Below are positions 10,202 through 20,859 of a DNA stretch of 51,990 nucleotides, piece after piece (the stretch's first letter is position 1; each line of letters opens with the position of its first letter). Source of the DNA: Discostella pseudostelligera (taxonomy: Eukaryota > Bacillariophyta > Thalassiosirophyceae > Thalassiosirales > Thalassiosiraceae); the NCBI GenBank assembly GCA_036940085.1, contig JALLBK010000143.1, positions 1 through 51,990 on the forward strand. Reading direction: 5' to 3'. The position numbers and the translations under genes were made by a program. The notes beneath the pieces are model-generated. The model was not told where the DNA came from and searched no databases. It saw only the letters and a program-made list of their open reading frames with translations.

Positions 10202-10876
10202 ATGACCAACAATCTAGGAGCACAGGCAGCGTCCATGGTGGATGATAAAATTCGAGAATTCCGCACCCTCCAGGAAGAGCTGAACGAACATCGCTCCAAT
10301 TTGGGGATGCTTATGGCGCAGAGGAATGAGAATGAGATGGTGAAACAGGTGCGCAGTATGTGGAGTCTGTGCCCTATTTCATGTATATATTACATCATCC
10401 ATGGTTTGTCGGCGTCACAGCTGCCGCCTAGCTGCCGCGCGACCTTCGACTGCATTTGCTTACTAACACTGTGTTTTGTCTATCGATGTACAGGAGCTAG
10501 ACATTTGCGACCAAGAAGCATCTTCAGGATCGGATTCGGTTGTATACAAGCAAGTAGGCCCAGTCTTGATTAAAAATGATTTAGATGAGGCAAGGGAGAC
10601 AGTTGAAAAGAGACTCGAATTTATCACGGGAGAAATGTACGTTTCATTTTCATTCTACCCGTGGCAAGCACAATATTGCGTATAATAAGTCTCAATCCGA
10701 AAATTTTACCATATATCCTCTCGACCAAATATATTCGCAGCAAAAAGACAGAGTCGTTGGTGACCAAAAATGAGGAGCAATCTGAACAGTTGGCAATGAA
10801 AATTCAGGAGATGCAAAGTGCGTTGCAAAAAGCTGCGGTGGAAGCTGCCAAAGCGGCTGCTCAGCAAGCTGCGTGA
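10202..10876 (+). CDS. PFDN6: Prefoldin subunit 6
   Basis: Beta-type subunit of the hexameric prefoldin co-chaperone, which hands unfolded actin and tubulin to the CCT chaperonin. Three exons: 10202-10348, 10494-10636, 10741-10876, with GT-AG introns of 145 and 104 bp; the joined length of 426 nt gives 141 residues, close to the usual 125-135. Visible features are the N-terminal coiled coil (REFRTLQEELNEHRSNLGML, NEMVKQELDIC), the central beta-hairpin signature (VYKQVGPVLIKNDLDEARET, EKRLEFITGEIKK, formed across intron 2), and the C-terminal coiled coil ending in an Ala/Gln-rich tail. The order and spacing match human PFDN6. It converges with the B9D1 gene; the 274-bp spacer holds nothing recognisable. 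The upstream region has GGCGGGAA sites. Confidence 0.93.
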
Positions 10877-11150
10877 GTCGATCAGTAATAGTGCTTGAAC
10901 GAAGCGCGGAGGTTGTCGAAGGGGGCATGCTTGATATTGGAATATTGCTGCAAATGACACTGGCAAACTGCGGCAGAAAGGCAGGACGCTATCAAATATC
11001 TTTGGGACATGTGACAAACCATCGTCGTCTTCTTTGATACAGACAGCTTTCTAATATTTAGATCAGTGCTTCATTATTCACTCAATCAATACTATCCTGC
11101 TTTGTCACTTTCAGTAGCTAAGCTATCAATATCATCGTTCATTGGGAAGG

Positions 11151-12023
11151 TTAAGAATAACCAAATGTCGAGAAGTCCTTGACAGTCACCGTCAAATTGA
11201 CCTTCACTGTCCTATCACTACTGACGACTCTGGTTACGGCCCGCCCTCCTCCTCTCGCCACCATCTTGCTATCATAATACTCTGGATTTGTCCCCAGCAA
11301 CCAATTCACAGCCTGAACAAACCAACTGCCACTCACCGGACGGTACGTCTTTAGATACTTTGTACATCGACCCGGACTCACCGGAAGTAAAAGACTAGCA
11401 TACCCACGCACGACGTCACGGCCCATGAAATCAAATCCATAGATGGATATGACGAGACGAGGCCAGCCATATGGGTTGGTCGATTGGAAAGAGATCTCGA
11501 TGGGAAAGTTCCAAACTATCTCGTTGCCCCAATCCTCATCGATAGGATTCATCACACCCTGTCGTCCAACTTGGGACAAGCCCATTGAAACACCATGAAC
11601 AATCTCCCAATCTGGCCCGTACTGGAAGGAGTAGCGACAGTACAACTGGTCGGTTAGGGACGAGGTCGAAGACTTTGCAGACTCTACATGCCCGGTGATC
11701 ATTACGAAAAATGAAGATGTTTGGGTCGATCCAGTAGTAGCGCTGGGATCCAGTGCCAGCGGCCGATTGATCTTCGGATGAAGGTGGCTATTGGAAGGGA
11801 GTTGGTTAAGAGAAGGGACGTTACTCTTGGTCGATTCAGATTGTTGGGAATCGGAAAGGAGTGGGAGTGGTGTGTCGCTGTCACTATTACTGATCTCCCC
11901 ATTTGCACCACCTTTGGACCTCAACTCTCTTGACGACGAGCCTAGAAATCGAACGCTTGTACTCTGCAAGAGCTTTGACGTGGAATCAGATTGTAACATC
12001 GAAGGTTGATATGATGACGACAT
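11151..12023 (-). CDS. B9D1: B9 domain-containing protein 1 (ciliary transition zone)
   Basis: Component of the MKS/B9 complex of the ciliary transition zone, which gates entry of membrane proteins into cilia. Single exon of 290 residues; the B9 domain fills the C-terminal two thirds: FFVMITGHVESA, DLYCRYSFQYGPDWEIV-like segment, NEIVWNFPIEISFQSTNPYG, WPRLVISIYG, GRDVVRGYASLLLPVSPGR and PEYYDSKMVARGGGRAVTRV. The family is usually about 200 residues, so the N-terminal 95 Ser-rich residues are an extension. The WNFPI, STNPYGWP and VRGY motifs point to B9D1 rather than B9D2 or MKS1. The gene implies that this organism builds cilia or flagella at some stage; in diatoms this fits centric species, whose sperm are flagellated. 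Confidence 0.92.
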   Translation of the reverse strand: MSSSYQPSMLQSDSTSKLLQSTSVRFLGSSSRELRSKGGANGEISNSDSDTPLPLLSDSQQSESTKSNVPSLNQLPSNSHLHPKINRPLALDPSATTGSTQTSSFFVMITGHVESAKSSTSSLTDQLYCRYSFQYGPDWEIVHGVSMGLSQVGRQGVMNPIDEDWGNEIVWNFPIEISFQSTNPYGWPRLVISIYGFDFMGRDVVRGYASLLLPVSPGRCTKYLKTYRPVSGSWFVQAVNWLLGTNPEYYDSKMVARGGGRAVTRVVSSDRTVKVNLTVTVKDFSTFGYS

Positions 12024-12119
12024 GGTGCATGGCGATTGTTTGTCTCTCCCGACGAAGTCGAAGTAGTTTCATTTCAAAATTCAAAATTTTGCCAGCGGTC
12101 AGCTGATTATGATGATTTC

Positions 12120-13772
12120 TCACACCTGAACCTGGTCGACTAGGTTCAGGTGTTTGATGCGTTGCTCCTCAAACACATTCATGGCGTCCTCCCAACTTAC
12201 ATTATTCCTCGGTAGTTCAATACCAAACTGGAACAAAAGTACCGATCTGATGTGATCTTTAGTAAGGACTCGCTTTCGACGTTCCCCCGTCCGAAGCAAC
12301 CAATTTGCCTCAGCTAGTAGCGATTGCAGCTTTTGACGCTCCTGGATTGTTCGTTCGCTATCCTGCTGTCTGAGCTTCTCTTTGATCAATAATTTGATCT
12401 CCGCCAAGTCACGAGCGATCACCTTGGCTTCATCTGGTGTCAATTCTTCAAGATCAACTTCTCCATCATTGACAACGGATGAACTCTCAGTGTGGGTTAA
12501 ATGCTGCCGTTCTCGCTCCTGCCTTCTCATCAAGTTATCCACCATTGCTAATAATTCTTCGGGTCGGAATGGCTTAGGCAAATACCCATTAGCACCGGCC
12601 TTATATCCTTGAATCCGATCCGACACCATTGCCTTCGCAGTTAATAAAATTACAGGGATTTGTTCCAATGAATTTGGATAGTTCATTGCATTCAGATCCG
12701 CTAATTGCCCACTATTCTCTTGGTCATTGAAATAGGCCAAAAGTTCTCGAATAGCGTCAAAGTATTGCATTGCCTGATCTACTGGAGTGATGATTTTGTC
12801 GAGTTGAACATTGCTCTTTCCATCGACGATGGCATCTAATAGTTCGAACTCGTCTTTGTCGTCGTATCTGCCGTCACTACCGCTCTCTACCTTTTTCGGT
12901 CTCCCTCTTCTCTTCTCCTTCTTCTCTGGCCGCCCAACATCAGCCATGTTATCTGGATTGTCCATGGGAGAGCAGCGGCGCAATATTTCGAGCAGCTGCA
13001 CTCCATCAATACCGCCTGGCATGCGTATATCTGAAATGATGCAGTTTGGCAAACGCCAAGGCTGATAATGATCATGATCGTGACTCTCGATCCAAGGAGG
13101 AGAAGATTTTCGAATATTATTGGCCACTTCTTCTTCTCCCTCGTCTAAATTATTCATCGAAAGTAATGTCCAAGAGCATGACCAAAGCATCATTTCTAGA
13201 AACGTCATTGGACCATCGCACGCCGTAATAACTGAATATCCCATGGAGTGTAAATAATCCCCAATGGCAAGTCGTATTGGTGATTCATCGTCAATAAGAA
13301 CAATCCAATGTTTGGATCTCCATTCTTCACCTGTTGTATTCAATGCTTTACCAGAAAGATGTGTCGATGCAAGTATTGTTGATGGGTGTTCTGTATCCAT
13401 GTCGAGAAAAGATTCGTCGCCAGTGAAGGGTGCAATGGTCCCTAAATCAACAAATACTCCATCAGAAAATGCTGCATTATCGCTATTGTTATCGTGATCA
13501 AATTGTGCAGAACTCAAAAGCTTCGATTTAGCACGACGACTCATTCTCATTGCTCTCTGCTGCAAATAGTTGTCATGTCTCCTTCCAATCATCTGAATTG
13601 AACATGTGTTGCGATGCTGCTTGCACCAACGAGGATGGAAGATGTAATCGCTGTAGACAAACGCTGTTGCTGCAGCAGCTATCTGGTAAATTGAGTTGGG
13701 AGTAAGAATAATCATTGTCTTAGCCGACAATGTCATGGCCAATGACCGCCGAGCAGTAGATCGCCCCTTCAT
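12120..13772 (-). CDS. Response-regulator-like receiver protein with AT-hook-like insert, possibly plastid-targeted
   Basis: Single exon, 550 residues. A CheY-like receiver is split by inserts: acidic pair IDDESP (Asp 161/162), phospho-acceptor in ISDIRMPGGIDG (Asp 248), Thr in LLTAKA (about 378) and Lys in YLPKPFRPEEL (Lys 400), so all key residues of a working receiver are present. Between the phospho-acceptor helix and the Thr strand lie about 100 extra residues with EKKEKRRGRPKK (near 283-294), which has the RGRP core of an AT-hook. The N-terminus (hydrophobic LTPNSIYQIAAAATAFVYSD) could be a signal peptide with an AF cleavage motif, as in diatom plastid proteins. The C-terminus (DLAEIKLLIKEKLRQQDSER onward) is helical and not a recognised DNA-binding output domain. 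The gene starts 786 bp from the NOC2 stop. Receiver call is secure; targeting and DNA binding are inference. Confidence 0.75.
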   Translation of the reverse strand: MKGRSTARRSLAMTLSAKTMIILTPNSIYQIAAAATAFVYSDYIFHPRWCKQHRNTCSIQMIGRRHDNYLQQRAMRMSRRAKSKLLSSAQFDHDNNSDNAAFSDGVFVDLGTIAPFTGDESFLDMDTEHPSTILASTHLSGKALNTTGEEWRSKHWIVLIDDESPIRLAIGDYLHSMGYSVITACDGPMTFLEMMLWSCSWTLLSMNNLDEGEEEVANNIRKSSPPWIESHDHDHYQPWRLPNCIISDIRMPGGIDGVQLLEILRRCSPMDNPDNMADVGRPEKKEKRRGRPKKVESGSDGRYDDKDEFELLDAIVDGKSNVQLDKIITPVDQAMQYFDAIRELLAYFNDQENSGQLADLNAMNYPNSLEQIPVILLTAKAMVSDRIQGYKAGANGYLPKPFRPEELLAMVDNLMRRQERERQHLTHTESSSVVNDGEVDLEELTPDEAKVIARDLAEIKLLIKEKLRQQDSERTIQERQKLQSLLAEANWLLRTGERRKRVLTKDHIRSVLLFQFGIELPRNNVSWEDAMNVFEEQRIKHLNLVDQVQV

Positions 13773-14558
13773 TTTATGACATCGAGTGGCGCTGCCAGTG
13801 TATACTCACATCACTGAAAAACAAGAATCCGATGGGAAGATACGTGTTTCGCTAGTAATATCTATGTTGCTGGTATTCAATTTTGACGCAACTGGTCGAG
13901 CGGTTCCCTCTATGATGAGCAGCAATTCGAATATTGGTGGTGGTTTTGGGGGGCGATGAGCGGTGAGATGATATGCAGAGATACTCTTGGCCAGAACGTC
14001 GATGCTCCACAATTACCGAAAATGCAGCGACAACGATGAAACTGTAACATTGCACAATGAATCCCTAACAACGTCGGCATCGATTATCAGAGGATTTGGT
14101 CTTGTTGCTGCGGACGGCTGCTGCCGTAGTAAGTGACCGTAGGCTGCCATGGTTCATGTTCATGCAGAAGCAGACGGCCGACAGCTAGCGGCCGACCACT
14201 GAAACTGAAACCGTCGAGCGACGGACAGACCCAATAACTCAGACTTCCACGTGGAATACAGAGGCGGAGACACGGACGATGGACAGACAAGATTTCCACG
14301 GGGCAGCATAAATTGGCGGGAAAACCGATACCCCCACCGTCAAGAGCAACCAACAACAACCCAAACGACAAACGACAGTGAAAATCGAATGCATAACGAT
14401 TGTGACGATAAGTAGATGAAAGTCTCTCAGAATTTATGCTTTCCAAACTGCGGCAGCTCGACGAGCCGGAAGTGCAAATAAATGTTTACGTTCATGATTC
14501 CTTACATTCATTTGAGCACTATCGACTATTGTCGACAAGTCGAATGCGACTATCGTCA
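13773..14558. promoter_or_regulatory. 5' region of the receiver gene and 3' region of NOC2
   Basis: No supportable gene. On the minus strand this is the promoter side of the receiver gene. It contains a G-box palindrome TTCCACGTGGAA centred at about 14250 (CACGTG 14248-14253) and an E2F-like TTGGCGGGAAAA at 14313-14324, about 60 bp apart. A second near-match, TTCCACGGGGC, lies near 14294. Confidence 0.5.
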
Positions 14559-17470
14559 TCATTCCGACTCATCATCGGACCACACAATGCCCTCCTGCAC
14601 TTCATCCTCCTCTTTCAGTGCATTGATATTATTCAGGTCTTCCTGATTTACGACTGCCTTCTTCTTTTTCTTCATTGTTTTCTTTGGTTGCGGCTTCGGT
14701 TCCATTTCATCACTACTATCTCCTTCATCTTCGTTCTCATCGTTGTTCCTTTTCCGCTTATTCTTTGCGTCCTTCTTCTTAGATGAATCAGCTACCTGAT
14801 TGTTTTCCTTTCTCAAAGGCTGAGTTGCAGCCTCCAACCGTTTCTCCTTTGCCACTGCCGACTCATACCGGTCTCTCATGCTAGGTACATTGACAGGCTT
14901 TAGAGCCTCCAGACGACGGACCTCCTTTGGTGCATCTACTAATGTCGACCGACCATTGATGGCAAAGGCGGAGTACTTCTCACAGAGCTCAATGGTACCC
15001 TTAGAGTATGCGCGCCAGGTTCCGTTGGAGATTTCCTTATTGAACTGGTGTTGCACGGAATAGTTTGCACTGTCAGCAATCATTGTTGAACCAAAGAAAG
15101 AGCAAAGCCTCATCAGAACACCACACTTACTTTTCTCAACCTCTGTAGTATTGTAAAGGTAAACTCTGGAAATCCAGGCGAATACCGATACATATCAACC
15201 TCTCTGTTCAGCAAAACAAACGTCTCCTTTAGAACGCTGTCAAGTTGTTCCATCGTACGTAAAGTGTTCTCCTTCGGCAGCTTTAAGATCAAAGGAAGAC
15301 GCAACCCTCGCACCGTTGTCGCAGATTTGTTCTTCGATCCCTTTCCAGCATCGCGGAGAGGCTTCATTCCCACCTCCTTCATGTCCAATATACCCATCAG
15401 CAGACTGGTAGTCGGAATAAAAGTCTCGGTAGAGGCAGCCAACTGTTGCAATAGACGAACACAGTGCAGCCGTAGCGGGACGAATAATGCGGTAGGGACA
15501 AGCCGGCATACTCCAAAGATAATTTCTGTCATCGGATACAAGAGCGATCGCAGAAGGTTAGCCTCTTCATCCTTGCCAAAGCCCCCTCCCAGCTTGCTCA
15601 TCGATCCATCTTCCCCGTCCGAATTTTCACTTGTTTTATTATTCTTTCCACAAGCAGCACATAACACCGCCACCCACAACTTCAAACAGTGCACATACTG
15701 CCAACAGCATACGACACTCTTGCTCTCGGGAGTTTGCTTCATCATTGCCGAACGTAAATGCAATGCCAATTGACGAATGTAAATGAATGCATGCTGGTAG
15801 GCACTTGCATAATCCAGGGTATACAATTCCACGATACAATTCCCCATAAACGTCAATGTCGGGAGTACACTGGTAACATTGGACGCGGTACCAAACTTGG
15901 ATCGTTTTGCATAACTCAAGTACGTGAGCTTCAAACAGTCCTCAATAAATGGGTAAGGTTGCGTAATGGCGAGTTGTCGAACACGCAAGAATGCATGCAG
16001 TCGAACGGTATTGTATTCCTCGGACGTATCCAGTGGTGCACACCATAATTGTACACATGCCTTGAGATACAGCTTGGCAAGTTTGGTGTACGCAGTAAAA
16101 TACGGAATGTATTTGGCCAATGACGACAATACAAATTGCAATAGCTTGGCTTCTTTTCCAGCCTCCGAGAGAATGTGTAGTGTCGATTTGAGGAATGATT
16201 CGATTAGTGGACGTATTGCTTGCCAACGGGGTGATTTGGCAAGTTTCTTGGGATGTAATGGTTTGTTCTCGTCGAAAGTCACGGATGATTCCTTGTCCTT
16301 TGGAGTAGCATCGTCGCCAGAAGATTCCTCGTCATCGTCATCATCATCGTCGTCGTCCGGCTCATCCTTCAACAGATGGTGATAAAATTCCTCATGACAC
16401 TGTACCAAACAAACTGCCATTACTCGATCAAACACCACAGGACTTGTGAATTGAAACTCTTTCTTCTTCCTCTTCCCAATTCCTGCACCAGCACCATTTT
16501 CTTCGTCACTATCCTCCTCCTCTCCCTTATCTTGATCTTGCTGATTGGCATCACTCAAATGACACGCAGTCCTATACGCTGAAATAATACGTTTCAACCC
16601 CTTGATGGAATGGGCGGCGAATGCACCCTGTTCCAATTGTTGCAATCGTTGTGGTGTGAGTAGAAATTTATTCTCGGCGGCCTTCTGCTGTTTCTTGAAA
16701 TGAGATTGCATTGCATACTTCTCCTCCTCTTCGTTTTCATCCGATAAAATGTCGTTGGCTATACCATCCATGGCATCTTCATCTTGCATATAATCCTCTC
16801 CCTCTTCATCCATGTCATCATCCTCATCGTCTTCATCATCATCATCATCATCATCGCCAAATTCAAGCAACGAGCTCTCATTCTCTTTCAAGTATTTATG
16901 AAATTCTGGATCCTTCGAACTTAATTGTTCGAGCTGACGTTTGAGTCGCTGTTCGGATGCCTCGATATCTTCTTCCTCGGAGCCGAGGGAGGCGTAGGAG
17001 TCGACACTGCTCTCATCGTCATCTTCACGGTCATCCTCGCCTTTTTCATCTGCATCATCACCTATGCCATTGCCCATGACTTCGGCGCCACCGTCGTAAT
17101 CATCTTCTTTCTCAATCTCGCCATCACTATTATCGCTCCATTCATCTTCTCCCCCCATCACCGCCTTCTCAAAGAAGGAATCCATATCCAACTGTCCCAA
17201 ATTATCGGCATTCAAAAAATCATGTGAGTGCCGTTCTTGTTCTGCTTTTTCGGCATCTTCCTTGCGGGATGAAGTTGCACTAGTAGAAGCAGCAGATCCC
17301 TTGCCACCTTTTTCCTTCTTGGCACCACCACCGCCACTACTGCCGCCACTGCGCTTCATCGTAAGTTTACCCTTCTTGGCCAATTTGGTACCCTTCTTTT
17401 CGAGTGCCTTGGCGGCGCCACCGCCTGTTTTGGTGTTGAATTTACGTGATCGTTTCGTTGTTTTTACCAT
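14559..17470 (-). CDS. NOC2: Nucleolar complex protein 2 (NOC2), ribosome biogenesis
   Basis: NOC2 forms complexes with NOC1 and NOC3 that move 60S pre-ribosomes from nucleolus to nucleoplasm. Two exons: 17470-15131 and 15044-14559. The 86-bp intron uses a GTAAGT donor; the acceptor is the CAG before 15044, because the nearer CAG puts the frame into a stop. The joined product is 941 residues. N-terminus is Lys-rich with a nucleolar-type basic stretch; residues to about 300 carry long Asp/Glu runs; the conserved helical core includes YHHLLKDEP, LWCAPLD, TCHLSD, NCIVELYTLDYASAYQHAF, IRQLALHLR, YPMTEIIFGVCRLVPTALF, PLRLHCVRLLQQLAASTETF and GFPEFTFTILQRLRK|FNKEIS at the splice. The tail is Lys/Asp-rich. 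The gene is divergent from the F1-alpha-like gene. Assignment is firm. Confidence 0.9.
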
Positions 17471-18165
17471 GATGATTATGATGATGATGTTGTTACTAAT
17501 TATTTATTGATTGCCTCGATAGACTAGGGTGCTGCTTGGGTAAAATTTGATGGACCATTTGCATAGGATTGATCATCGCTCTTCATTGCCTCGATCGACC
17601 GTCGACCGCGATCTTTGATTGGTTGGCTCTCCTTCGCTTGTGTTAGTTGTGTTTGATGGTGCATCAAACGTTCCCGCCATATCGACGTCCAGACGGGAAG
17701 ATCTCGTCTGCGTCTTTCCCGTCATTTCGGTTGAATTCCGACGTAGATTTCTGTAGAAACGTAGGGCGCCAATTTTAAATTACATTTTAAAACTCAGAAA
17801 ATACAGTATGATTCTACATAATGAATTCCGTAGTGGAGACATACTGCACTCATCTGACGGTGACGTGTGTCAGCCTCGTTCTTTGTCTGACGCGCACACG
17901 ACGTCGCGTCGGGTCGGTTCACCAAAGAAGAAAAGCACAAAAAATAACAAGGCCGACCATGGCAATGGCCGTCACCATAACCACAACCGCAGCCATAGCA
18001 GTAACATATTCCCATCGTCGACTACCAGCAACAAGATATCTCCATTTGCTATTGCATAAATCAAAGCATCGTTCTACCAATCAGAAGATAAACTGCATCG
18101 GCACATCAACGTTCCTTCTCGGCCTTCCATCGTCATCGGTACCACCCCACGCTAACAATAATATC
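17471..18165. promoter_or_regulatory. Divergent 5' region: NOC2 (-) and F1-alpha-like gene (+)
   Basis: Contains TTCCCGCCAT at 17671-17680 (E2F-like, one mismatch) and a similar TTTCCCGTCATT near 17715. The frame upstream of 18166 is open back to an ATG at 17821, but this stretch has no recognisable content, and the ATG at 18166 starts a signal peptide. It is therefore treated as 5' untranslated sequence. Confidence 0.45.
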
Positions 18166-20672
18166 ATGAAGCTACAGCTGGCTTCTCCGTTCCTTGCGGC
18201 AGCATTCTCATTCTCATTTCCTTCTCAAACCAGCGCGTTTCTTACTAATCCGTCCTCATCATGGCAGAAGAGCATGACAGCACCCATCCTATCATCATCA
18301 TTATATACTAACCAGCGGCGATTCGTATCATCGTCCATGAAGGAGCTTTCCGTCGCTGCTGCCGCCTTTGACGAATCTACCACCACTGCTTCCGAAACAG
18401 ATACTTCGTCAGAAAACATGATTGTCAAGGGAGAAGTACTTTCCTATTACACATCAAGTTGCAGTAGTGGATCAGGAGCAACACTGGTCGCGGTGAAAAT
18501 TTGTGAAGAAGATTTACTATCCTCTCCCATGAGCACTCCCATTACATCCTTGTCAGCATCTGGTTTGAGTGCAGGAAGTAGTAGTGGTGGAAGTGTGCCC
18601 ATGGCTGGCAGTTTAGAACGACCAATTGGGTTAGAAAATGCATTGTTTTCCAAGAGCAGCAGTACAATACCGTCAAAGGATGCGGTCAAAAGCAGTTTGA
18701 AGAGGGTAATCGGTACGTTTCTATGCATAGCTACTATTCCCCCATTTGTTGACTCCATTTTCATTCATTGCTGGCCTACAACATCATTTTCTTTGCACAC
18801 ATTTATCTCCTTCCAGCCGATGGAGACCCAACTGGACGAACAGTATCCTTCTCCAATGGTTCCAAAGGCATAGTCTTGGCGCATCGTCATCCAATCTCGT
18901 TTGTGTTGATTGATGCCTCCACAGTTGCAGTGGATGGATATACTGTAGGCGATACATGCAGCATCTCCACTGAATTGGCATCACTTACTCCATCCTCCAT
19001 ACCTCCTGGTTCTACTGTCGATTATTTGGGTAGACATGTTTGTCTCCTCAATGATGGAAGTGTTAGCCGATCGTTGCCCAAGGCAGCATCAGCATCGTCC
19101 TCAACCAATGGTGCCGCCGCCGATGGACAATTGTTCGATATGTGGACAACGAAATTGAATGACGTTTCACCCATTATATCCTCCTCCTCCATCCTAACTG
19201 GACAATCAAAGGATGAACAACGTCCTATATTTGTACCAATTCCAAAAATATCAGATATTGGATTGATTGATTCACCATTGGTTACGGGAATCACTGCAAT
19301 TGATGCCTTGACTCCAATTGGATTGGGACAGAATATGTTGGTCATTGCCGAGGGAGAGGATGATGACCATGAAATGAGTGGAAAAGTGAATAAGCGAGGC
19401 TGGATGTTGAATTTACTACGAAATGTGGTGGAAAATAACAAGAAGTACGATGGTACTATGAGATGTTATTACTGTTTGACATCTGGTGATTCGAAAGTTC
19501 GGACAAGCGTATGGAATGGCATTTTGGAAGCTGGTATACAAGAGGATATTGTCACGTTGTTCTCCAATCATGATTCGAGTGCATCATCGACCAACAACAA
19601 TAAGGATGATGCCAGCTTAGTAGCCGCCGAAGCCGTGGCCGTGGCTGCCGCGGCATGTACGCTCGGAGAACATCATGCATTAACTACCGGTGGTGATTCT
19701 GTAGTCATCATCGATGACATCAACTTACACAAGTCACTTTGGGATATGACAACTCAAGAACTAGTCAAGGTATACGGAGTCAATGCCGTCGTTGAGGCTG
19801 ATCTCAATGGTGGGAGTTCGTCAGAGATGCGAGGTTTCTTCTCGGGGTTGATCCAACGTGCCGCGCGGTTCAATGTGAAGAAGGGCGGGGGGAGTGTGAC
19901 ATTGATACTGTTGTCGACGCTTCCCAATCTTGATGAGGATACAATCCACGACGATACTGAGGATGAGCCAACGTTCGATGCCTCAGATTTTGATTCCATG
20001 TCTGAGAAGATAAAGGATAGAATTGCCATGCTCGTCAAGGCTAAGGTGCCATTGACACCAACCAACTTGCGAAAAATCAAATTGCCAGTGCCCAAACCAT
20101 CGGAGAATGAAAATGTCAAAAGACTAGCACTTCAACACGTGGAAGATTTAATCAGTATGAGTGATGGTCAAATTTGGTTCGATGTGAAGCAAGATCGTAG
20201 TCCACCACTTGACCCATCACGTAGTTTGACACGCGTCGGAGTGGGTGCTGACACTCGGAATTGTCGAGCGGATGCACCCGCCTTACGGTCGGTGGTTGGA
20301 AGCTTACGTTTTGAATTTCAGCAAGCAACAGACATGATGGCTCCTAATTCCGAGGAGGGGGTAGGGAAGAATTTGAAGCAAGCGCAACGGCGGGATGCCT
20401 TCTTACTAGCCATGCACCAAGAACCGAATGAGGGTCGGAAATTATCTCAGGAATGCGTGTTGCTGCTTGCTGCATCCCGTGGGCATTTAGATGCAGTCAT
20501 AGCAGATGGAGGGATGCCGGGTACAATGAAAGGAAAAGAAACTTTGGCTGGCATGTTACAATATCTTCAAAACGAGGCTCGTGAGATAATGCAATCCATT
20601 GATGAAACGTTAGATTTGAGCTTCGATGAAAGGAACGTACTGGATGAGGCGATTCAAGAGTACTTCTCATGA
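18166..20672 (+). CDS. Divergent F1-ATPase alpha-subunit-like protein, probably plastid-targeted
   Basis: Two exons: 18166-18712 and 18817-20672 (GTACGT donor, CCTTCCAG acceptor, phase 1); 2403 nt, 800 residues. The N-terminus MKLQLASPFLAAAFSFSF followed by SQTSAFLTN has the look of a diatom plastid presequence (signal peptide, then Ser-Ala-Phe). The rest follows ATP synthase alpha: beta-barrel piece VSFSNGSKGIVL; nucleotide-domain start LVTGITAIDALTPIGLGQNM; VVIIDDINLHKSLWDMT in place of the Walker B strand; GLIQRAARFNVKKGGGS; ISMSDGQIWFD; and SLTRVGVGAD, which keeps the arginine of the alpha SRVGS motif. The Walker A motif is not intact: the expected GDRQTGKT is replaced by an acidic EGEDDDHEMSGK. 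ATP hydrolysis is unlikely. A role in assembling or regulating a plastid ATP synthase is a guess. In diatoms ordinary plastid atpA is plastid-encoded, so this is an additional relative. Confidence 0.75.
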
Positions 20673-20859
20673 GTGGGTGAAGGTGGCATTGTGGAAAACA
20701 TCTGAATGAGTAGCATTCATATTTAACTTGATCTGAGCTTGATCATTAGCGGCGAAGACGAAAATAAGGACTGTATTACTAGGTATGACCTCATTTATCA
20801 AACTCATTCTAGTTTACTCCAACTCCGTCGTAAGCCCCGAGCGATAAGTACCAACCGGA

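Noticed and set aside
14087..14446. Minus-strand open frame of 119 residues
   Set aside because: No recognisable content; it overlaps the G-box and E2F-like sites of the receiver-gene promoter.
14559..15113. Separate small Lys-rich gene
   Set aside because: It is the second exon of NOC2; splicing at 15131/15044 rebuilds the conserved LRK-FNKE segment.
17821..18165. N-terminal extension of the F1-alpha-like protein
   Set aside because: The frame is open, but the ATG at 18166 starts a clear signal peptide, which must be at the N-terminus to work.
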